Of a stretch of 59,240 nucleotides of DNA, positions 25,749 through 34,887 are shown in pieces; position 1 is the first letter of the stretch; each line of letters begins with the position of its first letter. The stretch lies in IMG/VR virus record IMGVR_UViG_3300036791_000126, positions 1-59,240 of that record, one strand, 5' to 3'. The position numbers and the translations under genes were made by a program. The DNA comes from a virus. The notes under the pieces are model-generated. The model saw only the letters and a list, made by a program, of their open reading frames with translations. It ran no database searches and had not been told where the DNA came from.

Positions 25749-28276
25749 GCCGCTGCTGCCTCAAGTAGATCAATCTCATGTAGCGATCCCCAATTCGGGC
25801 CGGTACTGACATCTGCTTTATAAGGAAAGTCCCACCCTATAGCTCGTTGCGGTGCCATTTCGAGGAACTCTTTCAGTTTATTCCCAAAGAACATTGCTTC
25901 GCTTTCCTCGACGTTTATAAGGATTGAGTCGTGTACTGTAATTCGTGGCTGACAGATGTCCCAAAAATCATTGACGACCAACCATTCTGTGAAGTCACAC
26001 AAAGCCCAGAGGGTAATGTTGGCTGCGATGTTCTGAGGCAGGAAGTTGATTCCCTGTTTGACTGTGTGAATACGTCCAGACTCATCAGCAGGAATGACAT
26101 AGAACCTTCGTTTGTGTCCGAACGGAGATTGAATCTCTCCGACCTCCATCACCTGTTTTTCCATCGCTTTCGTCCATTCCCACACTTTGGGAAAACGTTC
26201 CCACCAAAAGTCAATGTACCGCTGAGCTTCATCCTGTGGCATGTTATACATCTGCGCGAATGAGAACGCGCTCTGCCAGTATGCCACACCGAAGTTGATA
26301 TTCTTCGCTCTCACGTACTGCTCGTAGGTAAAGCCATCTCCGTAGAATTCAGCGGCCACTTCTTTGTGAAGCGAGCGCGAAGTGTCCCTATAGATAGATT
26401 GGAGGTTTTCATCGCCGGAAAGAACGGCAATTGTGCGTAGCTCTGCTTGCGATAAGTCGGCCGACACAAAGACGCATCCAGGATCAGGAACAAATGTAGC
26501 TCGTATGTTAGGGAGTCCTTCTTTAGTCCTGGTGATATTCTGCAAGTTAGGATTGGATGATGATACGCGTCCAGATTCCGTCCCGTGTATTTTAAAGTCA
26601 GTGTAAATTCTGCCATTTGGTTGTCTCCTGAGAACCAACCCTTCTAGGTAAGTTCCTCTCTGCTTATCCAGTTCCTTGAAATCATCGAGAATCTGGACGA
26701 ACTGATTGATTCCCTCTCGATAAGTTTCATCGGTACATGAGTACAAACCGAGCAGAATCTTTTCTCTGACCCATTGATCCGTCGAACGCTTACCAAGCCG
26801 CTCAATCTTCGGACGCATCAGATCATGCGTAACTCCCCAATCATCGTAAAGCAGTTTCTCTAGTTGCTTCGGTGAGTTTGGATTAAGATTGCGTTTGCTG
26901 ATTTGTTGCAACGTTTGGGTTTGTCTACGCAGTTTGGGCCACACTTCTCGTTCGAGAAGATCACAGGCTCTATCCACGTCATGCAGATTACCCTCTAATT
27001 CTATTCGTGTGAACGTCTCCGAAAGACGGATAAGCAGCGAACGATAAGGCTTTTCCCAAACGTTATCGTTTTGGGCACGATGCTTGAGAACCTCAAAAAG
27101 GGCCAAAGAGCCAGCAGTATCAAACCCGTTATACTGGTATAGCTCACGGCGCGCTCGATTCTGTGCAGCGATATCATCGTCTGCACCGTAGTAATCGAAC
27201 CTTCCCGTTCTCTTGAAATGCTTGACAGACGGTGGTTCGTACTTAGGCCAGCCAAGTTCATCCTTTAACAGCCATTCAAGTGAATGCCCACCTGCGCCGC
27301 TTTCAGGATCGCCCGGTCTTTCATCGAGACACCACGAAAGCAACATAGTATCTTCATCCACATGAGCATTGATTCCGTGGGTACGCAACACTTTCACGTC
27401 GTACTTGCCATTGTGCCACAAATACCTGACCCCACGCAATTCCCACAACTCACGCAAATGCTCGATTAAGAACGTCTTATCACTAACCACGGTTTCACCG
27501 AAAACTACCGCGCGTTCGCCCCTTATTGAAAAACCAGCACAGGCCAAAGTTGAACGATGGCTCAGTCCTGTGCTGCCTTTGTAATCACCAGGGCCGCGCG
27601 CCTCAATATCGCTACTCAGAATAACATCGTTGCCACCTGATGCAGCTGCAGCAATCATTTGCTTCATTTGTTCGATTGCTTCCTTGGCTTCGTCAAGATT
27701 ATCGATAGCTCTAACAATAGGCATAACAGGCTCAGGAAGAGGATCGAGAGCCAGTCTAAAGTCCCGAACCAACTCAGGATAATTAGCATCATCACGTAGC
27801 ACCACAGCCGGATTGCTCGTAACGATGATTCGCTGGATTTTATCAGTCGCAGGGTTAACCTCCTTATGAACGTAGCCGCGATTGGAAGCGATATTAGTCG
27901 CTCCAATGATTCCCCACGCGGCCTCACGACCACAGGCGATAACGGTTTCCACCGACTCAAGCTCGTTCATTAGACGTGGCTCACAGCAGGATTGTGCGGT
28001 GGCAAATCCAGCCTCGGTTCCATCCGATTGGCAGAGAACCACGTTCGTAGCGATCACGTCGTCTCGCGACGTACCATGCACTTGAAGCAAATGATCGAGT
28101 ACCTTGCCACTCGGCCCGCTAAACGACTTACCAGCGAGAGCCTCGTAATGTCCTGGACTACGAGACACCACGGCTACCCTAGCATCGGTGGGGCCAGTAG
28201 TGAGAGCCACGGATCTATTCACAAACGGACATTTGTGGCAAAGCGCAAAGGGTGCTTTAGGTTCCATTTCAGTCAT
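25745..28276 (-). CDS. DNA polymerase A with N-terminal uracil-DNA-glycosylase-like domain
   Basis: The protein has 843 residues; AAACGGGAG precedes the ATG. Residues ~10-175 follow family 4 UDG order: C13-x2-C16, PGHYEALAGKSFSGPSG at ~41-57, TNVVLC at 77-82, C98 (C82-x15-C98, as in the Fe-S ligand pattern), and SNPAVVLR at ~154-161. Residues ~215-400 are a 3'-5' exonuclease (Asp223/Glu225, NGKYD, YNGFD). The rest is family A polymerase: motif A SADLSQAELR, motif B RAKNINFGVAYWQ (Trp in the usual Gly position), motif C VHDS. The UDG catalytic positions look changed (Arg39 for acidic, Asn155 for His). It is the replicative polymerase candidate. Confidence 0.9.
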   Translation of the reverse strand: MTEMEPKAPFALCHKCPFVNRSVALTTGPTDARVAVVSRSPGHYEALAGKSFSGPSGKVLDHLLQVHGTSRDDVIATNVVLCQSDGTEAGFATAQSCCEPRLMNELESVETVIACGREAAWGIIGATNIASNRGYVHKEVNPATDKIQRIIVTSNPAVVLRDDANYPELVRDFRLALDPLPEPVMPIVRAIDNLDEAKEAIEQMKQMIAAAASGGNDVILSSDIEARGPGDYKGSTGLSHRSTLACAGFSIRGERAVVFGETVVSDKTFLIEHLRELWELRGVRYLWHNGKYDVKVLRTHGINAHVDEDTMLLSWCLDERPGDPESGAGGHSLEWLLKDELGWPKYEPPSVKHFKRTGRFDYYGADDDIAAQNRARRELYQYNGFDTAGSLALFEVLKHRAQNDNVWEKPYRSLLIRLSETFTRIELEGNLHDVDRACDLLEREVWPKLRRQTQTLQQISKRNLNPNSPKQLEKLLYDDWGVTHDLMRPKIERLGKRSTDQWVREKILLGLYSCTDETYREGINQFVQILDDFKELDKQRGTYLEGLVLRRQPNGRIYTDFKIHGTESGRVSSSNPNLQNITRTKEGLPNIRATFVPDPGCVFVSADLSQAELRTIAVLSGDENLQSIYRDTSRSLHKEVAAEFYGDGFTYEQYVRAKNINFGVAYWQSAFSFAQMYNMPQDEAQRYIDFWWERFPKVWEWTKAMEKQVMEVGEIQSPFGHKRRFYVIPADESGRIHTVKQGINFLPQNIAANITLWALCDFTEWLVVNDFWDICQPRITVHDSILINVEESEAMFFGNKLKEFLEMAPQRAIGWDFPYKADVSTGPNWGSLHEIDLLEAAAA
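27565..27600 (+). repeat. Dispersed CCTGTGC motif, copy J
   Basis: CCTGTGCTGCCTTTGT followed by CAGGGCCGCGCG. Antisense to the polymerase coding sequence. Shares its left 15 bases with the intergenic copies. Confidence 0.55.
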
Positions 28277-28289
28277 TACTTGCTCCCGT

Positions 28290-28604
28290 TTAGTAACCTA
28301 GCAAACGTAGTTGTTGTTCTTCGAGTTGGACTTGTGCCATGCGTGCTTTCTTCAACCGTTCGTGGGTTCGCTTGATACTACGATCTTCTTTGCGCCGGTG
28401 TTCAAGCGCAATCAAAATTTTAGTTGCAGTTCCCAATTGAACAGAACAATGAACTCCACTCAAAATGCGGCGAAGCGTCATATGACCGACGAACGCATAT
28501 TCAGCCGCAGCTTCAAACGAGCCACACCTATCAACCAGTTCCCTGGTATGCGGCTTGATCTTGATGCAATCGACTAGCGATTTATGATACTTCTCGTAAG
28601 CCAT
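28290..28604 (-). CDS. Small helix-turn-helix-like protein
   Basis: The protein has 104 residues. FEAAAEYAFVGHMTLRRILSG looks like a helix-turn-helix, with the segment GHMTLRRI as the recognition helix. A long basic helix (EHRRKEDRSIKRTHERLKKARMAQVQLEEQQLRLL) follows. It lies between the dNMP kinase and polymerase genes. A DNA-binding role in replication or regulation is inferred. Confidence 0.65.
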   Translation of the reverse strand: MAYEKYHKSLVDCIKIKPHTRELVDRCGSFEAAAEYAFVGHMTLRRILSGVHCSVQLGTATKILIALEHRRKEDRSIKRTHERLKKARMAQVQLEEQQLRLLGY

Positions 28605-28607
28605 TGT

Positions 28608-29192
28608 TCAGCGCAAGTTCATCGCTTGTCCGATAAAGACGAGGACTGTCTCGATGTTATCGTAAAGTTCTTCAAGATCCCCGTCGTTGTAAATCTTGAA
28701 ATCAAATTCAAAGTCCTGTTGTTCAGAGACATGATTATCCTCGCTCGAACTTGATCTGTCGCGCACGACTCTGATATTGAATCCACCTAGCTCGTTTACG
28801 CGAGCCGCTTCATTTGCAAATCTTACGTCAGTTACGACAATCGCGCGCCCCGGATAGTAACCCTGCACAGGCAAGGTCTGATCTACCCAAAAGTCTTTAC
28901 CGAAAATCTCGCGATGCGACTCGGTACCATAACGTTGAAGAAATTCACGGAATGACAAAACCTTTGTCCATGCTTCATAACTCTCCTGCGTGAAATTATA
29001 TCCCAAAGCTACTTCACACGTGTCATCGTTTTTGAACTTATCAATTTCAGAGAATGGAATATCGAACAAAGCTGCGATGGATTTTTTCATGGGATCGGCA
29101 AACGCCTTGCGCTCAAACCCGTGAGTTTTCACGAGATAAGCAGCAACAGTGTCTTTGCCTGATCCCTTCAAACCTGATAGACCCAATATCAT
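28608..29192 (-). CDS. Deoxynucleoside monophosphate kinase
   Basis: The protein has 194 residues from the ATG at 29192, with GAAAGG upstream; the longer frame would run into the primase gene. MILGLSGLKGSGKDT is a P-loop at the N-terminus. REFLQRYGTESHREIFGKDFW and IVVTDVRFANEA match the T4 gp1-type dNMP kinase layout. It would raise dNTP supply by phosphorylating dNMPs from host DNA breakdown. It lies between primase-helicase and polymerase, fitting replication. Confidence 0.85.
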   Translation of the reverse strand: MILGLSGLKGSGKDTVAAYLVKTHGFERKAFADPMKKSIAALFDIPFSEIDKFKNDDTCEVALGYNFTQESYEAWTKVLSFREFLQRYGTESHREIFGKDFWVDQTLPVQGYYPGRAIVVTDVRFANEAARVNELGGFNIRVVRDRSSSSEDNHVSEQQDFEFDFKIYNDGDLEELYDNIETVLVFIGQAMNLR

Positions 29193-29205
29193 TGGTTGCC
29201 TTTCG

Positions 29206-31353
29206 TTACCTAGTCCAGTAGGCCCAGCCATTACCACGCTTTTCTTTACGAATAAGGTCACGCTCTTCGAGTGTTTGCAAGTGATTAGCTGCTCCCTTTG
29301 CATCCAAATGGAAACGTAGCATAACTACACTCTTCAAAGCACCTGGATTGTTTTCGATGAATGTAAAAATCTTTTCGAGTGTTTTCTCGTTTGTTCCTTT
29401 GCCTGCATTGAGCATAAGATGGATTGCATTCTCTCCCCATTTCTGAGCATACCATGCAGCGTTTATGACGTTCGATTCTTTGACTGTAACTATTCCGTTC
29501 TTCGGCTTTTGTTCCAAACATGCGAGAATTGTCGCCATCTTCAAGATGCTTCGGCTAAGTCTGTCAAGTGTAGGAAGTGCTAAATCTTTGACTGAACTTT
29601 TCAAAGCTGTTTCTATTAAAATGGTTTCAAATTCGGCATTTTTAGCCCAAGCCTCGGGAGTAAGCTTAGCGATGTACCTCGGAGGCATCAAAACCTTTTG
29701 TCCACCAATTCTTGTTTCAACATCGATTCCATAAGTTTCGTAAACATCTGCAAACTTGTTGAAGATTTCAGGCCGACCACCGATACCTGCTTCTGTGGGA
29801 GGCCCAAGAGCCTTTATCAATTTTCCTTGTGATTCACCAGTTGAAATTAAGAATCTCGGTAGAAAGCCTGAAAAAACAAATGATTCACTAACTGTATTCA
29901 GAATTCTATCGGGCACACCACCCCCGAGAAATATAAACACCGGAGATTCAACGATAATATCTCTATTCGCAAGTCTTTTCTTGTAGTACGGTGGTGAATC
30001 ATACAAAGCCGTGAGAGTTTCCTGCATTCCAGCCATGTAATCTTTACGCATCATGCTATCAAACAACATGGAAACTTCGTCTTTATGGTAGACCGAACTT
30101 TTGTTGGGACGTACAGACATTGCCTGCAACAATCCTTCAGCTGTTCCATCTGTAGCTGCTACCAACTCTTTATCCATGCCTGTGAGAAACTCTACTACCA
30201 AACGCATAGCGGTAGTCTTGCGAGTAATCGTACTGTCACCTATAAGCAGGCCCCAAAGATTTGGAACCAGCGCACCTACAGAAGTTTCGATTCTCACTGA
30301 ATTGGAGACAAGAGCACTGAATGCTATAAACGCACAAAGATTATGAAAGTCTGGCGAAGCATCAGTGAGCACTTTGGCCCAATTCCTGTATGTATCGATG
30401 AATGTCTCAGAGTAAGGTTCCTCCACGAGGACAGGCATCTCAATTAATGCACTGAGTTTTGCAGACAAATAATGTTCTGCCGCTTTTAGAACATCTCGCC
30501 AAAGATGTTCTGGCGGTCTACCGTCACGTTCATATTTATTACATTTTGCATGACGTGCTACGGTAAATACTTCTTCTGCTGTCATTCCCACTCTGAAACA
30601 AATATGGAGTAATCTCCATAAAATACTAGACCAATCTTTTTCTGGTTCTTGTGTGAAGTATGCACCAAAATCAGTGTAGTCCAAAGCATTTTTGAACTTG
30701 TATAGAATCATCTCAATGTTGAGTTCAGATGATTCTACAGGCATTGGATCTATGGCTACACGATGTTCAACGTCCGGTGGAATGGCATCAAACAGTAGAG
30801 GAGGAGCCTGAGTCTCCAAGAGACGCTCAAGCTCAATGTATGCCGGAGGATCATACTTGAAATTCAACGTTAGAGGAACACGTAAAAGCTGTGTTAGATC
30901 CCAACCGGATCGATCAGCTCCCACGAGATATCCAATCTTGCGTGAGTATTCCTCCGCCTGATATGCAGGAACCGGCACAGTCAAACGCCAAATCGCCTGC
31001 CATCTACCATAAGAACTAGCCCAAAAAATGGGTGGCGGAATCTCCTCAATAAGTTCAGGCTCAACACCATCCAAATCCGCCCACACAATACTTCCAGGCA
31101 AACAGTTTTCTTTCTTACGGGATTCGTTTCTTAAAAGATTCACGCAGAAATATACGTTTCTATTTTCTTCGACCGTGAGAATGAAGTTCTCAATCTTCAA
31201 TGCCTCATTCGGCCATTCAAAGAAATATTGTGAGAAATCACTGGTGATTGAGTTCTTACCAGATGTGGCTATGCAGAGATAGCCCTGTGTAGTTCCGAAC
31301 AGAAGCTCGAAGAACTTCACACGGATATCGCTCTTAGATTCTATCGTTGCCAT
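29206..31353 (-). CDS. Primase-helicase (AEP-like primase plus DUF3987-like ATPase)
   Basis: The protein has 715 residues. Residues ~85-185 resemble an archaeo-eukaryotic-type primase: VWADLDG (metal acids), RWQAIWRL, SGWDLTQLLRVPLTLNFK. Residues ~320-580 are an ATPase with Walker A GDSTITRKTT and acidic YHKDEVS, as in DUF3987 phage/plasmid helicases. The C-terminal ~75 residues look like a winged helix (LKSVVMLRFHLDAKGAANHL). It would unwind DNA and lay down primers for the polymerase. No other replicative helicase is evident. Confidence 0.8.
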   Translation of the reverse strand: MATIESKSDIRVKFFELLFGTTQGYLCIATSGKNSITSDFSQYFFEWPNEALKIENFILTVEENRNVYFCVNLLRNESRKKENCLPGSIVWADLDGVEPELIEEIPPPIFWASSYGRWQAIWRLTVPVPAYQAEEYSRKIGYLVGADRSGWDLTQLLRVPLTLNFKYDPPAYIELERLLETQAPPLLFDAIPPDVEHRVAIDPMPVESSELNIEMILYKFKNALDYTDFGAYFTQEPEKDWSSILWRLLHICFRVGMTAEEVFTVARHAKCNKYERDGRPPEHLWRDVLKAAEHYLSAKLSALIEMPVLVEEPYSETFIDTYRNWAKVLTDASPDFHNLCAFIAFSALVSNSVRIETSVGALVPNLWGLLIGDSTITRKTTAMRLVVEFLTGMDKELVAATDGTAEGLLQAMSVRPNKSSVYHKDEVSMLFDSMMRKDYMAGMQETLTALYDSPPYYKKRLANRDIIVESPVFIFLGGGVPDRILNTVSESFVFSGFLPRFLISTGESQGKLIKALGPPTEAGIGGRPEIFNKFADVYETYGIDVETRIGGQKVLMPPRYIAKLTPEAWAKNAEFETILIETALKSSVKDLALPTLDRLSRSILKMATILACLEQKPKNGIVTVKESNVINAAWYAQKWGENAIHLMLNAGKGTNEKTLEKIFTFIENNPGALKSVVMLRFHLDAKGAANHLQTLEERDLIRKEKRGNGWAYWTR

Positions 31354-31379
31354 ATATTAGTTTACTTGCGAATCAAAAT

Positions 31380-31450
31380 GTTGGCTGAGGCCAGTGGTGC
31401 CAGGGTATGCGACACTCAACTGCTTACGTGTTGGGACAACCTCAGCCAAC
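31380..31450 (-). other. Intergenic hairpin before primase gene
   Basis: Bases 31380-31390 pair perfectly with 31440-31450 (11 bp) around a 49-nt apical region that can itself fold. On the minus strand ATTTTGATT follows; on the plus strand CTTTTTG follows. It may be an attenuator or weak terminator between the SSB-like and primase genes. Confidence 0.6.
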
Positions 31451-31476
31451 TTTTTGAGCCAGCTGCTAGTTAACCG

Positions 31477-31980
31477 TTACAGCAGCCCGCTCGATGCGCC
31501 AGTCACGATAGAACCGGCAGGCTTGATACCCTTGACAGGATTGTTCCACTCACCGTCAACGGTATTACCCTCACGATCCTTGCGAGGTTCCTTACCGAGA
31601 ACCACGACAACGGGCCGACCCTTGTAATCCTCGAAATCAGGATCGAAATGCTCACCCAGCACAACTTCCTCAGCATCGCCAGTTGCGATAAAGAAGCGAG
31701 CAAGCATTCCCTTCATCTTAGACGCCTTCGCCTTATCATACTCAGGCGGCGGAATCACGAACTGAGTAAACACTCGCCGATTCTCAAGCGACTCAATCTC
31801 GTTATTGGTGAGCTTGAACTGTACCTTCACCATCGGAGTCCCTGCGGGCATTTTACCCGTGCCCGACGTATTCTTCACAGCGTCCATCGTAATCTCGAAA
31901 ACCTCTGCGTTATACCTACCAGGCTCAAGCGGTTCAAATCCAGCAAGATCAGCGTCCGACAGATTCAGTGGGCCTGACAT
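31477..31980 (-). CDS. DUF669-like single-stranded DNA-binding candidate
   Basis: The protein has 167 residues. PGRYNAEVFEI, GTPMVKVQFKLT and a GRPVVVVLGKE segment match the beta-barrel-like DUF669 family, often encoded beside Sak4/RecA-like ATPases and believed to bind single-stranded DNA. It sits between the RecA-like ATPase and primase genes. Direct evidence of DNA binding cannot be seen. Confidence 0.7.
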   Translation of the reverse strand: MSGPLNLSDADLAGFEPLEPGRYNAEVFEITMDAVKNTSGTGKMPAGTPMVKVQFKLTNNEIESLENRRVFTQFVIPPPEYDKAKASKMKGMLARFFIATGDAEEVVLGEHFDPDFEDYKGRPVVVVLGKEPRKDREGNTVDGEWNNPVKGIKPAGSIVTGASSGLL

Positions 31981-31989
31981 CTCTCTCCT

Positions 31990-32901
31990 TTACTCGGTTG
32001 TTTGATTTTGAGTTGGGTTGTTGATGTTGTTGTCGTGTGCCTGAATCAAGTCCCAGAACTTTGTCATTGAGGGATCGATAATCAAATCACCCAAGGCAGA
32101 GGTTCTATCCTTAGCCACGACTCTACGTGTGCCCTGGAACTGCACCCTCCGTTCCAAAACACCCGTGGTTGTATCGTTTGACATGTACCCGACGATATCA
32201 CAGAAACCAGGGACTTCCTGCTTGAGCTTTCCGGCGAAACCAGGGAAAAACTTCGGAGGCATGTTCTCCTCATGTTCGGTTCCCACATGAGCTGTAAAGA
32301 TTGTGTGACAAGGAAGATCCCTGAAAGCACGTATAATCTTTCGAACATGAGAACGATTGATTCCCCATTCTCTAGGACTCGGAACGTCGATATCGACTTT
32401 ATCGGGATTCCTTGCATACGCCGCCTTCATTATGAATCGCATATCCAAGTCAGCTAGCTCGGTTACCGTGTCGATAGCAACCGTCTTGTAGTACATTCTA
32501 GGTGTACCATCATCATCCACTTTGATCGATGCGTAGAGTTTGTTGTACTTCTCTTCCAACTCAACGATCGATCTGATCGGAATAACGTCGATATTGTCCA
32601 TGTGCCTGAGAGTCGTAGTTCCGCCCTCGGCGTCAAAAAGCAGCACAGGAGCAAGTCGAGGATCATTAGCACACGTACCGATCTGATACGTCTTACCTAT
32701 GCCTGGATCAGCATAGAGAAGTACATTCAACCACTCTACAACCTCAGAGGGTGCCCTGACTTGCAAAACCTCACGTAGATTATCAGAGTGTTCCGGTATC
32801 GGTGAGGTATTCGGTACTGGTTGTTCCATCGATTCCAACGGCGTCACTTGTTCCATCGTCCCCTGTGCTGCCGTTTGATTCGGTAGTTCCGTGGTTGCCA
32901 T
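31990..32901 (-). CDS. RecA-like ATPase (Sak4/AAA_24 type)
   Basis: The protein has 303 residues. YADPGIGKT is the Walker A motif near residue 65, LLFDAEGGT a following acidic strand, TVAIDTVTEL Walker B, and TIFTAHV a sensor-type strand. This is the AAA_24/Sak4 pattern of phage recombinases that promote strand annealing or exchange with SSB partners. The first ~50 residues are low complexity and overlap the preceding small gene in another frame for ~119 bp, so a later start (Met near 32856 or 32826) is possible. Confidence 0.82.
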   Translation of the reverse strand: MATTELPNQTAAQGTMEQVTPLESMEQPVPNTSPIPEHSDNLREVLQVRAPSEVVEWLNVLLYADPGIGKTYQIGTCANDPRLAPVLLFDAEGGTTTLRHMDNIDVIPIRSIVELEEKYNKLYASIKVDDDGTPRMYYKTVAIDTVTELADLDMRFIMKAAYARNPDKVDIDVPSPREWGINRSHVRKIIRAFRDLPCHTIFTAHVGTEHEENMPPKFFPGFAGKLKQEVPGFCDIVGYMSNDTTTGVLERRVQFQGTRRVVAKDRTSALGDLIIDPSMTKFWDLIQAHDNNINNPTQNQTTE

Positions 32902-33187
32902 TTGTCAACCTCTCGCTTAGCAAGATAATCAAATGAATCTGGCAATATGGAATGCCTTTGTACTTGTAACTCGTTGGTGCTGAGCAGCCGCGAGAGGCGC
33001 AACGTAAACTCTTATTAGGAGAAAACGTGTCGTGCCATGTTACAGGGCCATTACTCGGCAGCTTAGGATATTGTGTGTTTAGTCGGATTTGTCTAGTGAA
33101 CTTTGCTTGTTCAGCGGGTTGGGTTTGTGCTTTGGGTTGAGTTTTCCTTTGGTATAAAGCTTGGATCTGTTCGTCAGTCAGTGGCAC
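32783..33187 (-). CDS. MPL-family small zinc-finger protein
   Basis: The protein has 134 residues from a GTG start. The N-terminus MPLTDEQIQALYQRK is the motif shared by six small proteins of this genome. A zinc-finger-like segment follows (CASRGCSAPTSYKYKGIPYC with a trailing histidine). The last ~40 residues are low complexity and overlap the RecA-like gene in a different frame, which is unusual for this compact genome. Function is unknown. Confidence 0.6.
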   Translation of the reverse strand: MPLTDEQIQALYQRKTQPKAQTQPAEQAKFTRQIRLNTQYPKLPSNGPVTWHDTFSPNKSLRCASRGCSAPTSYKYKGIPYCQIHLIILLSERLTNGNHGTTESNGSTGDDGTSDAVGIDGTTSTEYLTDTGTL

Positions 33188-33398
33188 AATATTCCCAAAT
33201 CGTTTCGGGATTATGACATGCGGCTGAGGTGTGATAGCGCATGGGATCTTCGCCTCTGTAAATCAAGCCGTAGGCGACTCCACCATTCCACTGATTGTTG
33301 TATCGAACGATCTTGATTACAGGGTACATATCATCGCCAGGATAGATACCGTCATTGGCGATGATTACATCAACAATTCTACGAGTAACTGTTGCCAT
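33174..33398 (-). CDS. Small hypothetical protein
   Basis: The protein has 74 residues, with AAACGGGAG before the ATG. The order IVDVIIANDGIYPGDDMYPV, then YRGEDPMRYHTSAACH, suggests a small beta-rich fold. The 3' end overlaps the next MPL-family gene by 14 bp. No family is recognised. Confidence 0.6.
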   Translation of the reverse strand: MATVTRRIVDVIIANDGIYPGDDMYPVIKIVRYNNQWNGGVAYGLIYRGEDPMRYHTSAACHNPETIWEYCATD

Positions 33399-33411
33399 TA
33401 TGTTCTCCCGT

Positions 33412-33585
33412 TTAAGCCACGTCTAACGTTACCTGAATGACGCCATCCTCAAGTATGACATCAGTCATTATAAGCTTGGTGACAGCCTCTTCCCCAACCA
33501 ACGTGAAGCTTACTGGAGTTGCGGGGGCTTCATCCAACTGAGCGATCAGCTCGTCCATCCAATCCTCTTGAGTCATTTCACTCAT
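33412..33585 (-). CDS. 57-residue acidic hypothetical protein
   Basis: A short gene starts at the ATG at 33585, directly after AAACGGGAGGAA, and ends at TAA at 33412-33414. The protein begins MSEMTQEDWMDELIAQ and ends DGVIQVTLDVA, with a helix followed by two beta strands. The shared start-associated sequence and the gap it fills make it likely real. Confidence 0.65.
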   Translation of the reverse strand: MSEMTQEDWMDELIAQLDEAPATPVSFTLVGEEAVTKLIMTDVILEDGVIQVTLDVA

Positions 33586-33597
33586 GTTTCCTCCCGT

Positions 33598-34887
33598 TTA
33601 CCTATCTTTTGCGACAACATAATTGTCACGGAGCATCTGCTTGTAATCGCTTCCATCTTCTTGAGCGAGGCAAGGTGCGCGAAACGCGCAACGCAAGCAC
33701 TGAAAATCGTTACGGAGATTAGGATAGATACGCAGGTTGGGATCGAGCATATCCATCGCTTCGAGATACATGCGGTAACCTGCGTTCCTTAGTTGGTGTC
33801 TGTTACGACGTACCAACTTTCTGATGAAGAATGCTTCATCACCGGCATCCCGCACATACGAGATGTAGTTCTGATGTTTTTCATCGAGCGATTGAACGTC
33901 GATCCCGTTCTCTTGGATGAATGCCATAAGCATTTCGTAGGTTGGGGATTCATTCTGTCGGTCAACACTGAACAATCCTCCTCTAACCATTGTTGGGGGT
34001 TTCGGATACGTCTTTCGCATGACATTATAGATTACCTCCGAGAACTTTTCATTCTTGGAAGGAAGGTCATAATACTGTGCCTCGACTTCGGCAGCGTGCA
34101 AATAAGACGTACACTGTTCATCGGATTCTAGCTTCTCAAAGAATTCCTCATCGATTCTACTGCTTGTCTTGTGATCGATGATTCCGAATCTCTCTGACGG
34201 CGTGACGTATTGAGCATCCGTTCGACCACGCGAATGGACTTCAAGAGTCTTGCCATAATTAGGAGATTGCTCGCGTAGATCGACAGCTTTGAGAATACAA
34301 TCGTTTTCAAAATCCCAAATCGGAATTGAGAACGTGTGCTCCGTTAGGAGTATCTCAAAAGCGTCGCGCGGCTTAGCATAATCTTTGTAAGCGGTCATCA
34401 TCTGTACGCCAAGCTCTCGAAGCTCGTCGTACTTATCGCCATCCGCGTCAGGCAAAATATCCTCAAGCCCGCGCACCACGTACATAGGTGGTGCGTCTGC
34501 TACTAAAGCATGTTCGCTAGGAACGGGGCGAGGATTCAAGTCATACACACGGTCGAGCCATTCTTCTGTGACCGTGCCACCTCTCCATTGTACGTTGAAC
34601 CAAGTGAGCCAAGATTCTACAGGATCACGCCTAAAGCTCGGAGAGTAGTATTGTTCCAAAGCATAGTGGATGCCCGTTCCGAACCACAAATCTGTATTGA
34701 CGCCGTGAATATCGGCGCGCACCATAAGATTGTGGCGAGCAGGACTTGACCAATCGAAAAATCTGCGACAACGTTTGAAGTTAGCGCGGTCGGAATTATG
34801 AACGGGGATCACTTCATACTTGTCAGGTATCTCAGGTACCTTATAAGCAGCTACGACGGCGCTAGAAGTTTGTTCTTGCAAACTCAC
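33598..34887 (-). CDS. PD-(D/E)XK nuclease, RecB/Cas4-like
   Basis: The protein has 429 residues from the GTG at 34887, which has AGGAGG at ideal spacing; the longer frame runs into the HNH gene. Motifs are RCRRFFDWS (first Cys), GRTDAQY and GIIDHKTSSR (D-x-K core), and CLRCAFRAPC near the C-terminus, giving a possible four-Cys iron-sulfur site as in Cas4/AddB-type nucleases. It is likely an exonuclease partner of the RecA-like ATPase in recombination-dependent replication. Confidence 0.82.
   Translation of the reverse strand: MSLQEQTSSAVVAAYKVPEIPDKYEVIPVHNSDRANFKRCRRFFDWSSPARHNLMVRADIHGVNTDLWFGTGIHYALEQYYSPSFRRDPVESWLTWFNVQWRGGTVTEEWLDRVYDLNPRPVPSEHALVADAPPMYVVRGLEDILPDADGDKYDELRELGVQMMTAYKDYAKPRDAFEILLTEHTFSIPIWDFENDCILKAVDLREQSPNYGKTLEVHSRGRTDAQYVTPSERFGIIDHKTSSRIDEEFFEKLESDEQCTSYLHAAEVEAQYYDLPSKNEKFSEVIYNVMRKTYPKPPTMVRGGLFSVDRQNESPTYEMLMAFIQENGIDVQSLDEKHQNYISYVRDAGDEAFFIRKLVRRNRHQLRNAGYRMYLEAMDMLDPNLRIYPNLRNDFQCLRCAFRAPCLAQEDGSDYKQMLRDNYVVAKDR

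Noticed and set aside
32621-32653. Copy of the dispersed motif in the RecA-like gene
   Set aside because: It coincides with a conserved ATPase strand (LLFDAEGG), so the similarity may be protein-driven. Not used to define the motif.
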